A stretch of 64,000 nt of DNA from Tetragonia tetragonoides. Taxonomy: Eukaryota > Streptophyta > Magnoliopsida > Caryophyllales > Aizoaceae. The stretch's first letter is position 1. Every line of letters begins with the position of its first letter. Shown here in pieces: positions 55,950 through 64,000 of this stretch. The DNA lies in NCBI GenBank assembly GCA_038025085.1, contig CM076143.1, forward strand, positions 32,944,501 through 33,008,500. The letters run 5' to 3'. Below the pieces are notes generated by a model that was not told where the DNA came from, did not search any database, and worked only from the letters and a program-made list of their open reading frames with translations. Both the position numbers and the translations under genes were made by a program.

Positions 55950-58719
55950 CGCTCAGCCAGAGTCGTCACCACCGTTGCTGTCAGCCTCATCATCAACGGA
56001 CAGCCCCTGACCACAGTTCCCAGTTGAATAATGGAGAGAAGAACTATAAATGGGCCTGCTGTTGTCGGGCCTCATGTCTCGCCTATCATATGCTGGTGCG
56101 CGAATAGGGGTACCTGCCGGAAACCCCGCGGCAAAGAAACTCTCTGTAGCCTGACTGGCGAAATTCTATAGCCATATCCTGATGAGAAGGCCCAGTATGA
56201 GGCACATCCCATCCAGGGGCGTTCGCCCAACCTCCAGTCGAGGGCGTAACAACAGGCCTGCTACCAAGAGAAGGCTGGAAACCTGCGGGAGAGAACATCT
56301 CAGGAATATACGGTACAGAAGGTCCGGGCGCCTCATCAATAGGAGGCCTGGTCACAATTACGGGAGGGGAACGAGCAACAGACGGTCTGCTCGCCGAAGA
56401 AGCCCTCGCAGTAGAAGTGTGTCGAGGTCTCACTGAAGACGAAGACTGGGACATCTGCAGATAATCAAAGTTGAGATGTTAAGTTAAGCACTTCACTTAG
56501 CTAAACAAAAGATAAAAGTCTACTTACATCGACGGTCTTGGATCGAGAACTCTTCCCCTTGCCCATTACTCGACCATAGCCTTTCTTCAGCAGGTGAATG
56601 AGCTTGAAGATCTGAGAGGTCTGCTCCCGGTTCAACTACAAAAAAAGGAGAGCCACAAGATAGAGTAAGCACTCAAATGCAAACACAAACACAAGAAGGG
56701 ATAAAAAGGAGCTGACCCCCGTACAACCATCAGGAAAGGGCAAGCCCTCCACAGCCTCTTTGTCAGCCATATGAAGAGGGAACTCCTCTACTATGCGTCC
56801 CCCACTCTCCCCAATGTACCTCACCTCATTGGTCGACAAGGTCACGCTTGGGGGCTGACCCCGGACTCTAGAATGGGACCTCCTGGGACCCCGAGGAGCT
56901 AGGCGATCCGCCTGCGAGACATAAGAAGTCAGTATATCACACATACAGCTAAAAAGATGCAGAAAAGTTTCTTACCTCAGAAGTAAGGTCTGGCATCAAA
57001 CGATCCAAGCAGTAAGCTAGGTACACAGCCGTGCGGTCCAAGCTAACAACCTCCGGCATAAGAAACTCCGTGGCCGCCATACCACGGATCATGACTCCCA
57101 AGTCCCACACGCTCAGACCACGCAGATAGAACATGGTCAAAGGAGGATCCTCCGGAACCAGGTGACTACCCATGGGGGGATAGACCAGCCATGTCAAACG
57201 GTCCCCCAAAAACCATACAAAGCCAAATGGCCCCTCAAAGACCACCGCAGAGAAGACACTCTAAAGGACTCAAGGGTAATAAGGGGTGGAACGCCAGGGA
57301 TACCATCAAAAGCGGACCATGACACCTGCAAGTTACCACCAAATGAACCAAAAAAAATGGTTCATTCACACCAAATGAACCAAAAAAAATGCACAAGTCA
57401 ACAACAACATACCATGGATGCGGCATGGCTCTCGAAAATGGCCCGAAAATGCTCCAGAGAGGTAAACGAGTGGTTATCCCTACCAATCCACCGTGAACCT
57501 AATGGGAACATCCTCAAACCAGGACGGTGAGGACCGAAAGCCGGAAAATACTCAAAGAACCATAGCTGCCATACAAGCAAATGATTTCAACATTCAAAAG
57601 CATAAGCAAAAAAAAAAAAGAGAGAGAGAGTGAAGTATGAGAGACTACCTCCAGTATCCTCCATGGGCCCGAGATAGATGCCCTCTCACTCGTCTCCTTA
57701 GGCCTACAAGCCCGGCGACACCATCTCACCAAGGAAGCATAAGCGGAAGCACCAAAGTTGTACTCATGGACCTTGGTAAAATCCTCCAAACATGTCAGGA
57801 AACTGACTTGACATACGCTCTTCTTCTGAGCAAAGATGGTCGACACCAGCAAGCAAACCAAGAAAATACGGGCCCTCTGCTCCTCAGTAAGCCCCTGCTC
57901 CGCCAAGGCCCCCCACAACCGCACAAAACAGACCCGATCCTTATCAAAGTGGGTAGACACAGGCCCATAAACCTCAAGCAAACTGTCACTCTGTCGCCAG
58001 TAGCTCGCGTCATACCGAATACGACGCCCTCTAAAGGATAGCCCCGTCCGCACAGCAAACTGATAAGGGGTGGGGAACATCTCTCATATAGGCGTGTGGA
58101 AAGTGTTCGTGGAATCCCAAAACCTCTCTAATAGCCCCCTTGCAATGATCCTAGAATCTTCCGAGTGACAAGCAAGGATAACAGTCAGGAAATGGTTAAG
58201 ACCTCAGCCCAATACTATGTTTGTAGCCCCCACGGAAAAGGTCTCCAGCATCATAGCCCAATGGGAGGTAGCCCATGAGCCTGCAACAAAACTCCAACAC
58301 CCTAGCCAACAAACAAATTTTCCTCAACACCCCATATATACTACAGATGCAGCTAAAATAATTCTACACAAATTATATGCAGCTGACCACCAATCTAGTA
58401 CAAGTCCCAATTTGTTCGTGTGCCGAAGCACTAACAATTTGAATTTTCAGTTCAAATATACTGAACAGAAAAAAAAGAAAGTCAGAAAACATACCAGCTC
58501 CAAGTTAGACAGATGACTCTGCCTATCCTGTAATAGAACACTACGGTTCCAAACCCCAGCCAGGCGCCAGTCCAGCCGCATGAATGAATCCTGGTACAAC
58601 CGATCTCCATCCGCGTGACTAGTCGGAGGTGCACTAGTAGAAGGTAGCCCAGTGCGAAAAAGGCTCCGGTCATACTCCTCCTCACTCATGGGACGTTTTC
58701 CCTTATCCGCGGGAGCCAT
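55950..58719 (-). pseudogene. Element B antisense gene 2 (aORF2), seven exons, plant-mobile-domain-like
   Basis: Exons on the - strand, all with GT-AG borders: 58719-58495 (225 nt, MAPADKGKRPMSEEEYDRSL), about 58283-57649 (VILACHSEDSRIIARG ... TNTFHTP ... SFRGRRIRYDASY), 57565-57413 (153 nt), 57325-56976 (350 nt), 56911-56717 (195 nt), 56635-56528 (108 nt) and 56454 to about 55950 (Ser/Pro-rich). Exon lengths match A except 350 against 351 (a frameshift in B) and 195 against 198. The second exon resembles the plant mobile domain. Stops within exon 2 and near the end show decay. Its role is unknown. Confidence 0.72.
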
Positions 58720-59021
58720 GGGAATACAATGAAGCTTTCTCTCTCTATAAGTGGGAAATTAAATGTTTTAGATTCGCAAAGAACAGGCACCCATTCAACA
58801 ATGCAACCCAAAATTCAGCAACTAGGCGGAAAAATAAGCAAGTTCAACACAAAAACCGAAGAATTCGGTCAAGAATCGACTTACCTCAAGCAAAGTGGAG
58901 CACTCAAAAATGGAGGAAGCTCGAAAATTTTGCTCTAGACAATGAAGCTCGGTGAGGAAGAAGAATGCACGCGAAAAAAATTGGAAGCGCCGAAGCGGTT
59001 TTTACTCGGCTCAAGCCAAGC

Positions 59022-59055
59022 GCCGCTAGCGGCGCTGGCCTGGGCCGCTAGCGGC
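59022..59055. promoter_or_regulatory. Two GCCGCTAGCGGC palindromes upstream of aORF2, element B
   Basis: Perfect copies at 59022-59033 and 59044-59055, about 300 bp before the aORF2 start codon. Confidence 0.65.
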
Positions 59056-59666
59056 CCTGCAGACCTGCACACACGGGTCCACTTGGTTTCCCACAGCCCC
59101 TTTTTCCTTTCCAAAGTTCATTACTTCAGTTCGTTTGCGACAAATATCAGTACCAACCGCGCGGGAGCAAAGTACTCCGGCCCACAAATTTAAATTTGAC
59201 AGTTGGCCCATTTTATAGTACCAACTATTTTCAGGTAAAACTAACCCATTTATTTTTGCAGGTCCCAGATGCTGAAACTCGGATCTACACTGCAACAAAT
59301 TTTACCGCCTAGATTATTTTTAAAGCCCGAAAATTCTATCGGCCTTACTAAACAACTCAAAATCACAAATTTTTGGGGTCAGTCAAAGTATTATTCACTT
59401 TTTCATTCACTCTGAATACTGTTCCCCAGCAGACGTTTAGACCATCTATGAGCGGTGTTCTATCCTGCTACCATAACCTCTATTTTCTCTTGTATTCACA
59501 GAGATGAAATCTTAGCACGCTACGAGCATGTCCCATGCCAGTTTTGTCTTCATATGCATACATACTATACACTCTCACAAACCGTGTGCACATCAGTATC
59601 CTGCACGTCGCCTTCAGAATAATTTGATCTTCGCTTTTACTCAAGCTCGATCAAAGTGAGGGCTTC
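59056..59666 (+). other. Element B region before the 3' LTR
   Basis: No gene. 59390-59666 is the reverse complement counterpart of 43364-43650 in C. It ends in the purine-rich TCAAAGTGAGGGCTTC just before the LTR, the likely polypurine tract. Confidence 0.65.
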
Positions 59667-60937
59667 TATAGACGCCAAAAATGCGCCTTCAGATTTCTCC
59701 GCAAAAGCCCGATGATGAAAGGAGTAGTTTATAAACTTGAACTGCTATTTTTGCTTTAAGAGTTAAGATAAGGTCTTAGGTTTTTCCTCCAAACACTCCT
59801 TTATTCCAATCCCATTCAAAAGCCCCGTTCAAGAGCTTTCCAACGACACGTCTCATGCCTCTTTCCGACTTCCGGTTGCCAAGTTGCAATTTAGGGGTCA
59901 AACCGTCTTTTACTGTTCAGGGGTAAAACGGTGTTTTCAGATTTTTCGAAATATTTAAATTTCTCCAGAAAATAAAAATGGACTGGATGTCGTCATTATG
60001 ACGACATCCAGCTGGCAGCTGACAGCCGTCAGCGGCCTTGGGATAAATCCCATGGCCGCTAGCGGCGCTGACCCTGCTTCTGGCCCGACTCATTTTTCAA
60101 GCCTAATTCGACTTTCAGCTCATTTTCGGCAGTCCAACTCTACTCCTCCACGCCTATAAATATAACCCTCCACCTTCAGTTCAAAACATACAGTCTACAG
60201 TTGACACCCTCTATTCTCAGTAGTGTTGACTCTGTGCTTCCCCCTCTTTCTTCAAAACTTGAGATCTATTTTTACTATTCTTGTCAAATATAGCCTACAG
60301 TTCAGGTACAAATTCCTGAGGGCTCAAATTAAATTAATTGCCTAATTGTTTATTTTCTAGTAGTCATAATGTAGATATCATGCTAAGTAACGTTTTTATT
60401 GCTTCCTAAATATTGTCAGTATAGCCATTATAATGCTCAACTTGTCAATCAAATGCATGTCTAAACAAGGGTTAAATAAATGTTGTGGTGCTTATGGTGA
60501 ACCAATTAGTAGTCTAAGTCTAGGCTGTTAATCCGGTTTTGCATGGGTATTATGTCTTTAAATTATTAAGCGAACTTGAGTTAGTAGAGGCCGTCATAAT
60601 ACGGGCGAGTTGGGTGCCTAACAGCTTCCCACCTCGTACCTTCGCCCCCGAACCCCATATGTTTGGGTACTCATATGTTCTATATGAGTGGGAGTCTTTT
60701 TAAAAACATGATTAGTTCACTTTTCGCGCTATTGGGTTGTCCCTTCGATAAAACGCCGATAGCAGAATTGTGACCTCTTTCATGATTTTTTTATTTAATT
60801 CAAGTCTTTACAAAATCCTAACTCGATGGTCCCTTGAACTTATCTAAACCCCCAACTTACAAATTTTCTATAAGGACGCACTCCGTGGAAACCAATACAC
60901 AATATAAAGGATTGGACGAAAATCCCGGGTCTTTACA
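59667..60937 (+). mobile_element. 3' LTR of element B
   Basis: Starts TATAGACGCC (first bases changed from TGTA) and ends GGGTCTTTACA, 1271 bp. It holds the perfect TGACG palindrome (59985-60009), GCCGCTAGCGGC (60055-60066) and CTATAAATATA (60154-60164). Confidence 0.88.
60055..60066. promoter_or_regulatory. GCCGCTAGCGGC palindrome, LTR B 3'
   Basis: Perfect copy about 90 bp upstream of the TATA-like box at 60154. The 5' LTR counterpart is at 44303-44314. Confidence 0.6.
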
Positions 60938-61131
60938 CGACGAGACAGCGCAATCAAAAATGACGGCTGTAAAATGGTTAAAACATATGAACAGTTTAAA
61001 TGCAATAGCTTAAGCAATCATTGACTGACACATATAAAAAACAAAAGGACAATATAACCGCAACAATATTAGCAATCATTGACTGACACAAAAATATGTA
61101 ACCTCGTAGAAGGACAGTTTAACCGCAATAG
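60938..61131 (-). repeat. Element C tandem repeats, right of nested B
   Basis: Resumes the unit cut at 43893 (CGACGAGACAGCGCAATC), then variants of a repeat of about 65 bp with CATTGACTGACAC and GGACAGTTTAACCGCAATAG. No gene. Confidence 0.75.
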
Positions 61132-62717
61132 TGTAGGCTACCGGATTTTTCCCCCCATTTCCTTCGCCCCTTTTTCGGGTTTCCGGGCAGCCTGGGAGAG
61201 CGCAATTGTTCGGGTTTTCGTGAATCTTTTAGTGTGAATGCACATGAAGGTTTTCCTTTTACACTAAGGACATGATTAAGATTGTCGGAAGTCGCCACCA
61301 AATTTAAGGTAATTTGGAAACCTTGGAATCAAGTCGATAGTCTAGAAATACGTCAACACAATCCCTGCGCACCCCAATCCCTATTGGGGAAATTGACTTC
61401 ATAAATGAGTTCGGGGGCGTGAGTACGAGCTAGGAAGGTGTTAGGCACCCAACTCGCCCGTTGACAACAACGGCCTTTACTAATCGATTCAATATAATTA
61501 TTAATGCTACGGTTCCAAACAAAGTTCAATTTGTCCAAATTCCTAGTTTTAACTAATGGGTTGAACAATCATTATTATTGTGACCACTTTTAAAAATTTA
61601 TTAAATTACATGCCTTTATTGCTAGAAAACGATAAATATGCTAAAACTTGCGAGTTAGAAGACAAACAAATAATTCACCCACCAATCCACAAACAAAGCA
61701 TAATTTAATCATAAGAAGCAATAAATAGCAAATCTAATACATTCATTCATCCATAATTAGGCTTAATACAAGCCCTTTTGCTCAAAAACGCGCCATGCAT
61801 GTACATATCACATAAACTAAATTCGTTAGTAATAACAAACAATATAAAGTTTATTGAAAATCCTCAGGTTGGATTATCCGGATGCTCACAATGAACTTAT
61901 TGGGTTACATTGCTTGAATTCATGCTCTTGATGAAAGTGAAGGTTTATTTTGTGGTGCTAGGGCTAAGTTAAAGAAGGAGTAGAATAAGAATTTTTGGTT
62001 TAATGTGAGAGAGAATGTCAAAAGACCAACCTTTGAGAAATAATGTCCAACCTAGGGGTCTCTAACTACCAACCTCTAAAATTCCCAACCCCTTCAACTG
62101 AGCCCTAAGGTTTGTTTATATAGAAGAGGGGGAGCTGCCAAGGTTTGACACGGAAATCGAATGGGCCTCGAATTTGCCGTCCGCGAGAAGAGGTCCAGGC
62201 GGCCATACAACTAGGCCGAGCAACTGAGCTAGCAGGACAAGCGGTCAAGCCGCTTGGCAAGCGACTTAGCCGCAAGGCAAGCGGTCAAGCCGTTTGCACT
62301 AGCGGCACAGCCACTTCTCCTAGCGGCCACCTCTTGAACTCAAGCGTGGTCGCTTGGACCTGAAGCGGCATGCCTGTATAGGAGTCTGACTGCTTTTCTA
62401 AGCGGGGAAGGCTTTTCCGAGGGGGTCCACGCGGGATTGACTGAGCTCCCTTGTTTGACCAAGGGTTGACTCATGGGTTTGGGTTCCCTTTCGGGCCCTT
62501 AGGTTCAAAGAGGCCTATCTCTTAGTTTTGCACTCCAATTGAATTGAGTCCAACTGGTTTGGATCACCTGTACAAAAGGTTTCCACTGTCTAATTCCAAT
62601 GAACTGGGCTAATCATCCGAGCATTTATTCTCAAAAATCAAGTTCGAGCAAAATCCAATCCTTTCATCATCGGGTTTTTATGGGGACGTATCATAGACAC
62701 AATTTTTTGTGTCTACA
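61132..62717 (-). mobile_element. Solo LTR of a diverged Tat-type family
   Basis: On the - strand it starts TGTAGACACAAAAAATTG and ends ATCCGGTAGCCTACA, 1586 bp, flanked by the 5-bp duplication AATAG (61127-61131 and 62718-62722) inside a tandem repeat of C. The inner block GTGTTAGGCACCCAACTCGCCCG matches LTR A/C, showing distant kinship. It has a TATATAAAC box near 62117 (minus) and AGCGG-rich sequence upstream of it (62215-62330). A solo LTR is the usual product of LTR-LTR recombination. Confidence 0.85.
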
Positions 62718-62965
62718 AATAGCTTAAGCGATCATTGACTGATCCGAATTTGTGACCTCGTAGAAGGCCAGTTTAACCGCAATAGCTTAAGCGATCATTG
62801 ACTGTCCCGACTTTGGGACTTTCGTAGAAAAGGACAGTTTAACCGCAAGTGGTCATTGACTGACCCGACTTTGGGACGTTGGGACTTTGGCACTTTCGTA
62901 GAAAATGACAGTTTAACCGCTAACGGTCATTGACTGACCCGACTTTGGGACGTTGATGAGGCCAG
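62718..62965 (-). repeat. Element C tandem repeats of about 60-75 bp
   Basis: Four variants carrying CATTGACTGACCCGACTTTG and CAGTTTAACCGC. They continue the array seen at 61010-61131. Confidence 0.85.
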
Positions 62966-63596
62966 CAGATTTATCGGGCTTAAAATAATTTGGCACACCG
63001 GGCGAGGAATATCGTCGGGACATATATCCGGGCTCGTGTACTTTGGACCTGCAAAACAATTGAGTTAGTTTTACCTGAAAATACTTGGTACCGTAAGATG
63101 CGCCAACTGTTGAATTTGAATTTGTGGGCTAAGGGACTCGCTCCCGCGCACCTGGTTTTGATCTTTGCCGCGAACGAACTGAAATAACGGCTACTGGGCT
63201 GGAAAAAAGTCGTGGGACAGCAGGCGCTGCCCGCGTGTGCAGGCCTGGCAATGCCGCTAGCTGCCCAGGCCAGCGGCGCTGGGCTCTTGGTGAGCGCCGC
63301 TAGCGGCGCTCAACTTGAGCCACCTATAAGGCTTTTCGCGAATTTTATTCCGTTTTCTGCCTCATTTTTCTTCTTCGTCGAGCCATTGTCGAGCCTTCTT
63401 CACTATTTTTGAGTGCTTCCACTTCCTCAAGGTGAGTCGATTCTTGACCAAATTCTTCGATTTTTGTCTTGAACTTGCTTATTTTTCCGCGTAGTTGCCG
63501 AATTTTGGGTTGCATTGTTGAATGGGTACTTGTCTCTCGCGAATCTGAAACTTTGAAATTTTCACTTGTAGAGAGAGAAAGCTTCATTCTTCTTTA
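62966..63596 (+). other. Element C upstream region of its aORF2
   Basis: Colinear (inverted) with B 58730-59330. Contains GCCGCTAGCGGC at 63296-63307, a CCTATAAG box at 63322-63329 and a likely 5' leader (63340-63596). No gene. Confidence 0.6.
63296..63307. promoter_or_regulatory. GCCGCTAGCGGC palindrome before aORF2, element C
   Basis: Perfect copy 15 bp before CCTATAAG. A weaker copy, GCCGCTAGCTGC, lies at 63253. Confidence 0.65.
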
Positions 63597-63821
63597 ATGG
63601 CTCCCAAAGATAAAGGAAAATATCCCATGGATGAGGAGGAGGAGAATCGGGACCTTTTTCGTACTGGGCTTCCTTCCTCTAGTACGCCCCTTGCTCGACA
63701 TGCAGATGAGGCACGTTTGTACCTGGATAAATTCATGCGGATGGACTGGCGCCCGGCTGGGGTTTGGGACCGTAGTATTTTGTTATTGGATAGGCAGAGT
63801 CATCTGTCTAACCTTCAGTTG
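63597..63821 (+). pseudogene. Element C aORF2, exon 1 (gene continues beyond the window)
   Basis: Open exon of 225 nt (75 codons) starting MAPKDKGKYPMDEEEENRDL and ending at the donor CAGTTG|GTATGT. It has exactly the length of exon 1 in B, with clear protein similarity (FRTGLPS, WRPAGVWDRS, LLDRQSHLSNL). Element C is on the - strand, so its antisense gene reads on +. This exon has no stop, and it is the least damaged start of aORF2 seen here. The rest lies beyond 64000, so status is unknown. Confidence 0.72.
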
Positions 63822-63859
63822 GTATGTTTTCTAACTCTCTCCTTTTTTTGTTCTGTTCA

Positions 63860-63860
<1 letters not shown>

Positions 63861-63903
<43 letters not shown>
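63861..63903. repeat. (TA)n microsatellite in intron 1 of C aORF2
   Basis: About 21 TA units shortly after the exon 1 donor. B has A-rich DNA here instead. Confidence 0.95.
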
Positions 63904-63906
<3 letters not shown>

Positions 63907-64000
63907 ATTATGAACTGAAAATTTGAACTGTTAGTGCTTCGACAGACGAACAAATTGGGACTTGTACTGGATTGGTGGTCAGCTGTATATAATTTATGTG

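Larger units (their letters stand above)
43894..60937 (+). mobile_element. Tat/Ogre-type element B, both LTRs present, nested in C
   Basis: 17.0 kb including the hAT-like insertion. LTRs lie at 43894-45202 and 59667-60937, flanked by CGAC at 43890-43893 and 60938-60941. Comparison of the interrupted tandem unit with its neighbour in C confirms the 4-bp duplication. Gene order: gag, protease (duplicated region), zinc-knuckle ORF, [RT and RNases H deleted], integrase, then two antisense genes. Without RT it was a non-autonomous element or deleted after insertion. Confidence 0.88.

Noticed and set aside
61289..61306. TGGCGACTTCCG (minus strand) as a primer-binding site inside 61132-62717
   Set aside because: It lies well before the real LTR end at 61132, which has matching AATAG duplications on both sides. 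Treated as chance or an older internal remnant.
62145..62363. 72-codon open frame in the solo LTR
   Set aside because: Lies in the AGCGG-rich promoter region of the LTR, antisense to its transcription, with no similarity to a known family by eye.
1..64000. tRNA, rRNA or microRNA genes
   Set aside because: No cloverleaf arms, rRNA core motifs or convincing long hairpins were recognised by eye. The TGGCGACTTCACTGGG sequences are primer-binding sites, not tRNA genes.

Overview
The window is repeat DNA from a flowering plant, very likely a eudicot. It holds Ty3/gypsy chromovirus and Tat/Ogre-type LTR retrotransposons with an archaeal-type second RNase H and antisense genes, L1-type LINEs whose ORF1 has a DUF4283-like domain and a zinc knuckle, a CACTA-like element and a hAT-like element. 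I see no intact host gene. Almost all coding DNA is transposon-derived and carries stops or frameshifts.

Layout. (1) 1-5297: 3' half of a Tekay-like chromovirus (decayed pol) and its 2.6-kb 3' LTR. (2) 5298-30186: a composite repeat module present twice, at about 5.3-8.5 kb and 9.3-30.2 kb. Each module has a CCCATGTCCCAGCG minisatellite, tandem units of about 300 bp, and an AT-rich tail. The first holds one 5'-truncated LINE (6315-7286). The second holds a 3.8-kb CACTA-like element (9858-13692) carrying exons of an unidentified gene, and a head-to-tail array of four LINEs (13898-28804). All five LINEs sit at the same short target, CGATGCCAATG, which also flanks and separates them. (3) 30187-64000: nested Tat/Ogre-type elements. 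Element A (+) starts at 30187 and is broken at 42114 by element C (- strand). C is broken by element B (+, 43894-60937, both LTRs present) and by a solo LTR (61132-62717, - strand). B carries a hAT-like element (47397-48563). From the module inward the nesting is module > A > C > B > hAT.

How the parts work together. The Tat/Ogre-type elements have sense genes (gag, protease, RT, two RNases H, integrase) driven by the LTR. Downstream of integrase they have two genes on the opposite strand (aORF1, aORF2) that resemble the plant mobile domain / aminotransferase-like family. aORF2 is split into about seven exons with GT-AG borders, and exon lengths agree between A, B and C. The palindrome GCCGCTAGCGGC lies upstream of the TATA-like sequence in LTRs and also upstream of the antisense genes, which suggests shared regulation of the two strands. 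A lacks gag and protease; B lacks RT and RNase H. The points most worth following up are the LINE target-site array, the spliced antisense genes with their shared promoter palindrome, and the gene-carrying CACTA-like element.
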